Shown here piece by piece: positions 14,081-14,727 of a DNA stretch of 14,727 bases. How positions within the stretch are numbered: position 1 is the stretch's first letter; every line of letters starts with the position of its first letter. This DNA is from Rhodospirillaceae bacterium (lineage in GTDB: Bacteria; Pseudomonadota; Alphaproteobacteria; Rhodospirillales; Magnetovibrionaceae). The notes under the pieces were generated by a model. It was given only the letters and a program-made list of their open reading frames with translations. It had not been told where the DNA came from and searched no databases. A program made the position numbers and the translations under genes. The stretch is from positions 1 through 14,727 of the forward strand of contig JAOUJU010000014.1 of NCBI GenBank assembly GCA_029883045.1, in the 5' to 3' direction.

Positions 14081-14727
14081 AGCGTCCTGCCTTTACAAAT
14101 CTCATTGGATCGAGACCTTTGTCTTTAAACAATACCTCGTAATGTAAGTGTCTGCCGGTTGATCGCCCAGTGCTGCCAATAATTGCGATCTTTTCTCCGA
14201 AGGAAACTTCTTGTCCTACTTTTACCATAACTTTGCTTAGATGCCCATAGCGGGTAATAATCCCTGCTCCGTGGTCAATTTCCACCAGTTTTCCGAAATT
14301 ACCCTTCCATCCGGCATGAATAACCTTGCCCGGTGATGTTGCGGTTATCATGGCACCCGGGGTCGAACCCATATCAAGGCCATAATGCATAGACCATTTT
14401 TTATTAACTGGGTCACGCCGTTTTCCAAATGTGCTGGTTATATAATAAGCCTGAAGCGGTGTAGCCATTGGCATTTTGCGTAAAACAGATTGCAACGATT
14501 CAGAATAGGATAATTTGTTTTCAAGGTTGTTTAGCTTTGTTGAAAGCCTTCCACCTGGTCTGCCATCAGGTTTAACCGCAATAAACGGCCCGCCCTGACC
14601 GGCAATAAAGCCATTATCGCTTTCCATTAAATCGCCAACATCAAGTCCGGCAATTTCTATTAGGCGTTCCATATTTGCGATTTGTGCTTCCGTTTGATCG
14701 GTCAACATATCAACGGTTGAGTTTTCT
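14064..14727 (-). CDS. M23 family metallopeptidase (LytM-type), 5' end outside window
   Basis: Predicted zinc endopeptidase that cuts peptidoglycan cross-links. The frame is open to the window edge, with six residues before the first visible Met (14708), so the N-terminus, where such proteins often carry a membrane anchor and coiled coil, is not seen. Counting from that Met, residues 1-80 contain short amphipathic stretches. The catalytic domain spans about 87-205: STFGKRRDPVNKK, the HxxxD motif MHYGLDMG (H108, D112), RYGHLSK (H156) and GRHLHYEV (H187, H189). All LytM zinc-binding and catalytic positions are present, so it should be active rather than a degenerate regulator. Its last 17 bases overlap the bactofilin gene, which suggests coupled production of an enzyme and the scaffold that localises it. 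Confidence 0.93.
   Translation of the reverse strand, partial: ENSTVDMLTDQTEAQIANMERLIEIAGLDVGDLMESDNGFIAGQGGPFIAVKPDGRPGGRLSTKLNNLENKLSYSESLQSVLRKMPMATPLQAYYITSTFGKRRDPVNKKWSMHYGLDMGSTPGAMITATSPGKVIHAGWKGNFGKLVEIDHGAGIITRYGHLSKVMVKVGQEVSFGEKIAIIGSTGRSTGRHLHYEVLFKDKGLDPMRFVKAGRYVFQE

Noticed and set aside
1..14727. A mobile island, defence system or biosynthetic cluster.
   Set aside because: No transposase, integrase, phage, toxin-antitoxin, restriction or assembly-line genes were seen; nearly all genes are core functions in familiar orders. The lone NYN gene has no defence-type partners.

Overview
This window looks like a chromosomal core region of an alphaproteobacterium with fairly AT-rich DNA (AT-rich by eye; no composition was computed). 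The gene order rpoZ, RelA/SpoT homologue (rsh), a DUF2062 membrane protein, pdxJ, acpS, lepB, rnc on one strand is typical of Alphaproteobacteria such as Rhodospirillales-like lineages. DUF4169 and DUF4170 proteins and a bactofilin beside an M23 peptidase also fit that class. I cannot name the order or genus. No tRNA, rRNA, CRISPR array, insertion sequence or phage gene was seen.

Layout. (1) 1-6206, minus strand: rpoZ, then after a structured 139-base leader rsh, DUF2062, pdxJ, acpS, lepB and rnc (its 3' end is cut by the window edge). Three junctions are very tight: DUF2062/pdxJ and pdxJ/acpS share ATGA overlaps, and lepB and rnc are 6 bases apart. This cluster joins transcription and stringent control, vitamin B6 and acyl-carrier-protein maturation, protein export and RNA processing. 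(2) 6393-6911, minus: folK, divergent from (3) 7065-8564, plus: a NYN-domain putative RNase, a family 4/5-type Fe-S uracil-DNA glycosylase and a tiny DUF4169 protein, with 1-base and 8-base overlaps. (4) 8631-11172, minus: a DUF4170 protein, a sulfite-oxidase-fold molybdoenzyme, smpB and dapA. (5) 11411-13477, plus: a periplasmic lytic transglycosylase (slt), divergent from dapA and ending at a strong bidirectional terminator. (6) 13556-14727, minus: a 5'-truncated M23 endopeptidase gene overlapping a bactofilin gene, a cell-shape module. Its genomic closeness to slt places two peptidoglycan-cutting enzymes side by side.

The coding content is mostly ordinary housekeeping. The most unusual signal is not a gene. 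It is the rsh leader, where an 11-base-pair hairpin buries the Shine-Dalgarno sequence of the (p)ppGpp synthetase/hydrolase gene, a second hairpin follows the rpoZ stop, and a 31-codon open frame runs through the first hairpin to end in an ATGA overlap with rsh. Other points for a second look are the promoter dyads before rpoZ and slt, a GC-rich repeat/hairpin block between dapA and slt, and the compact NYN-UDG-DUF4169 operon.
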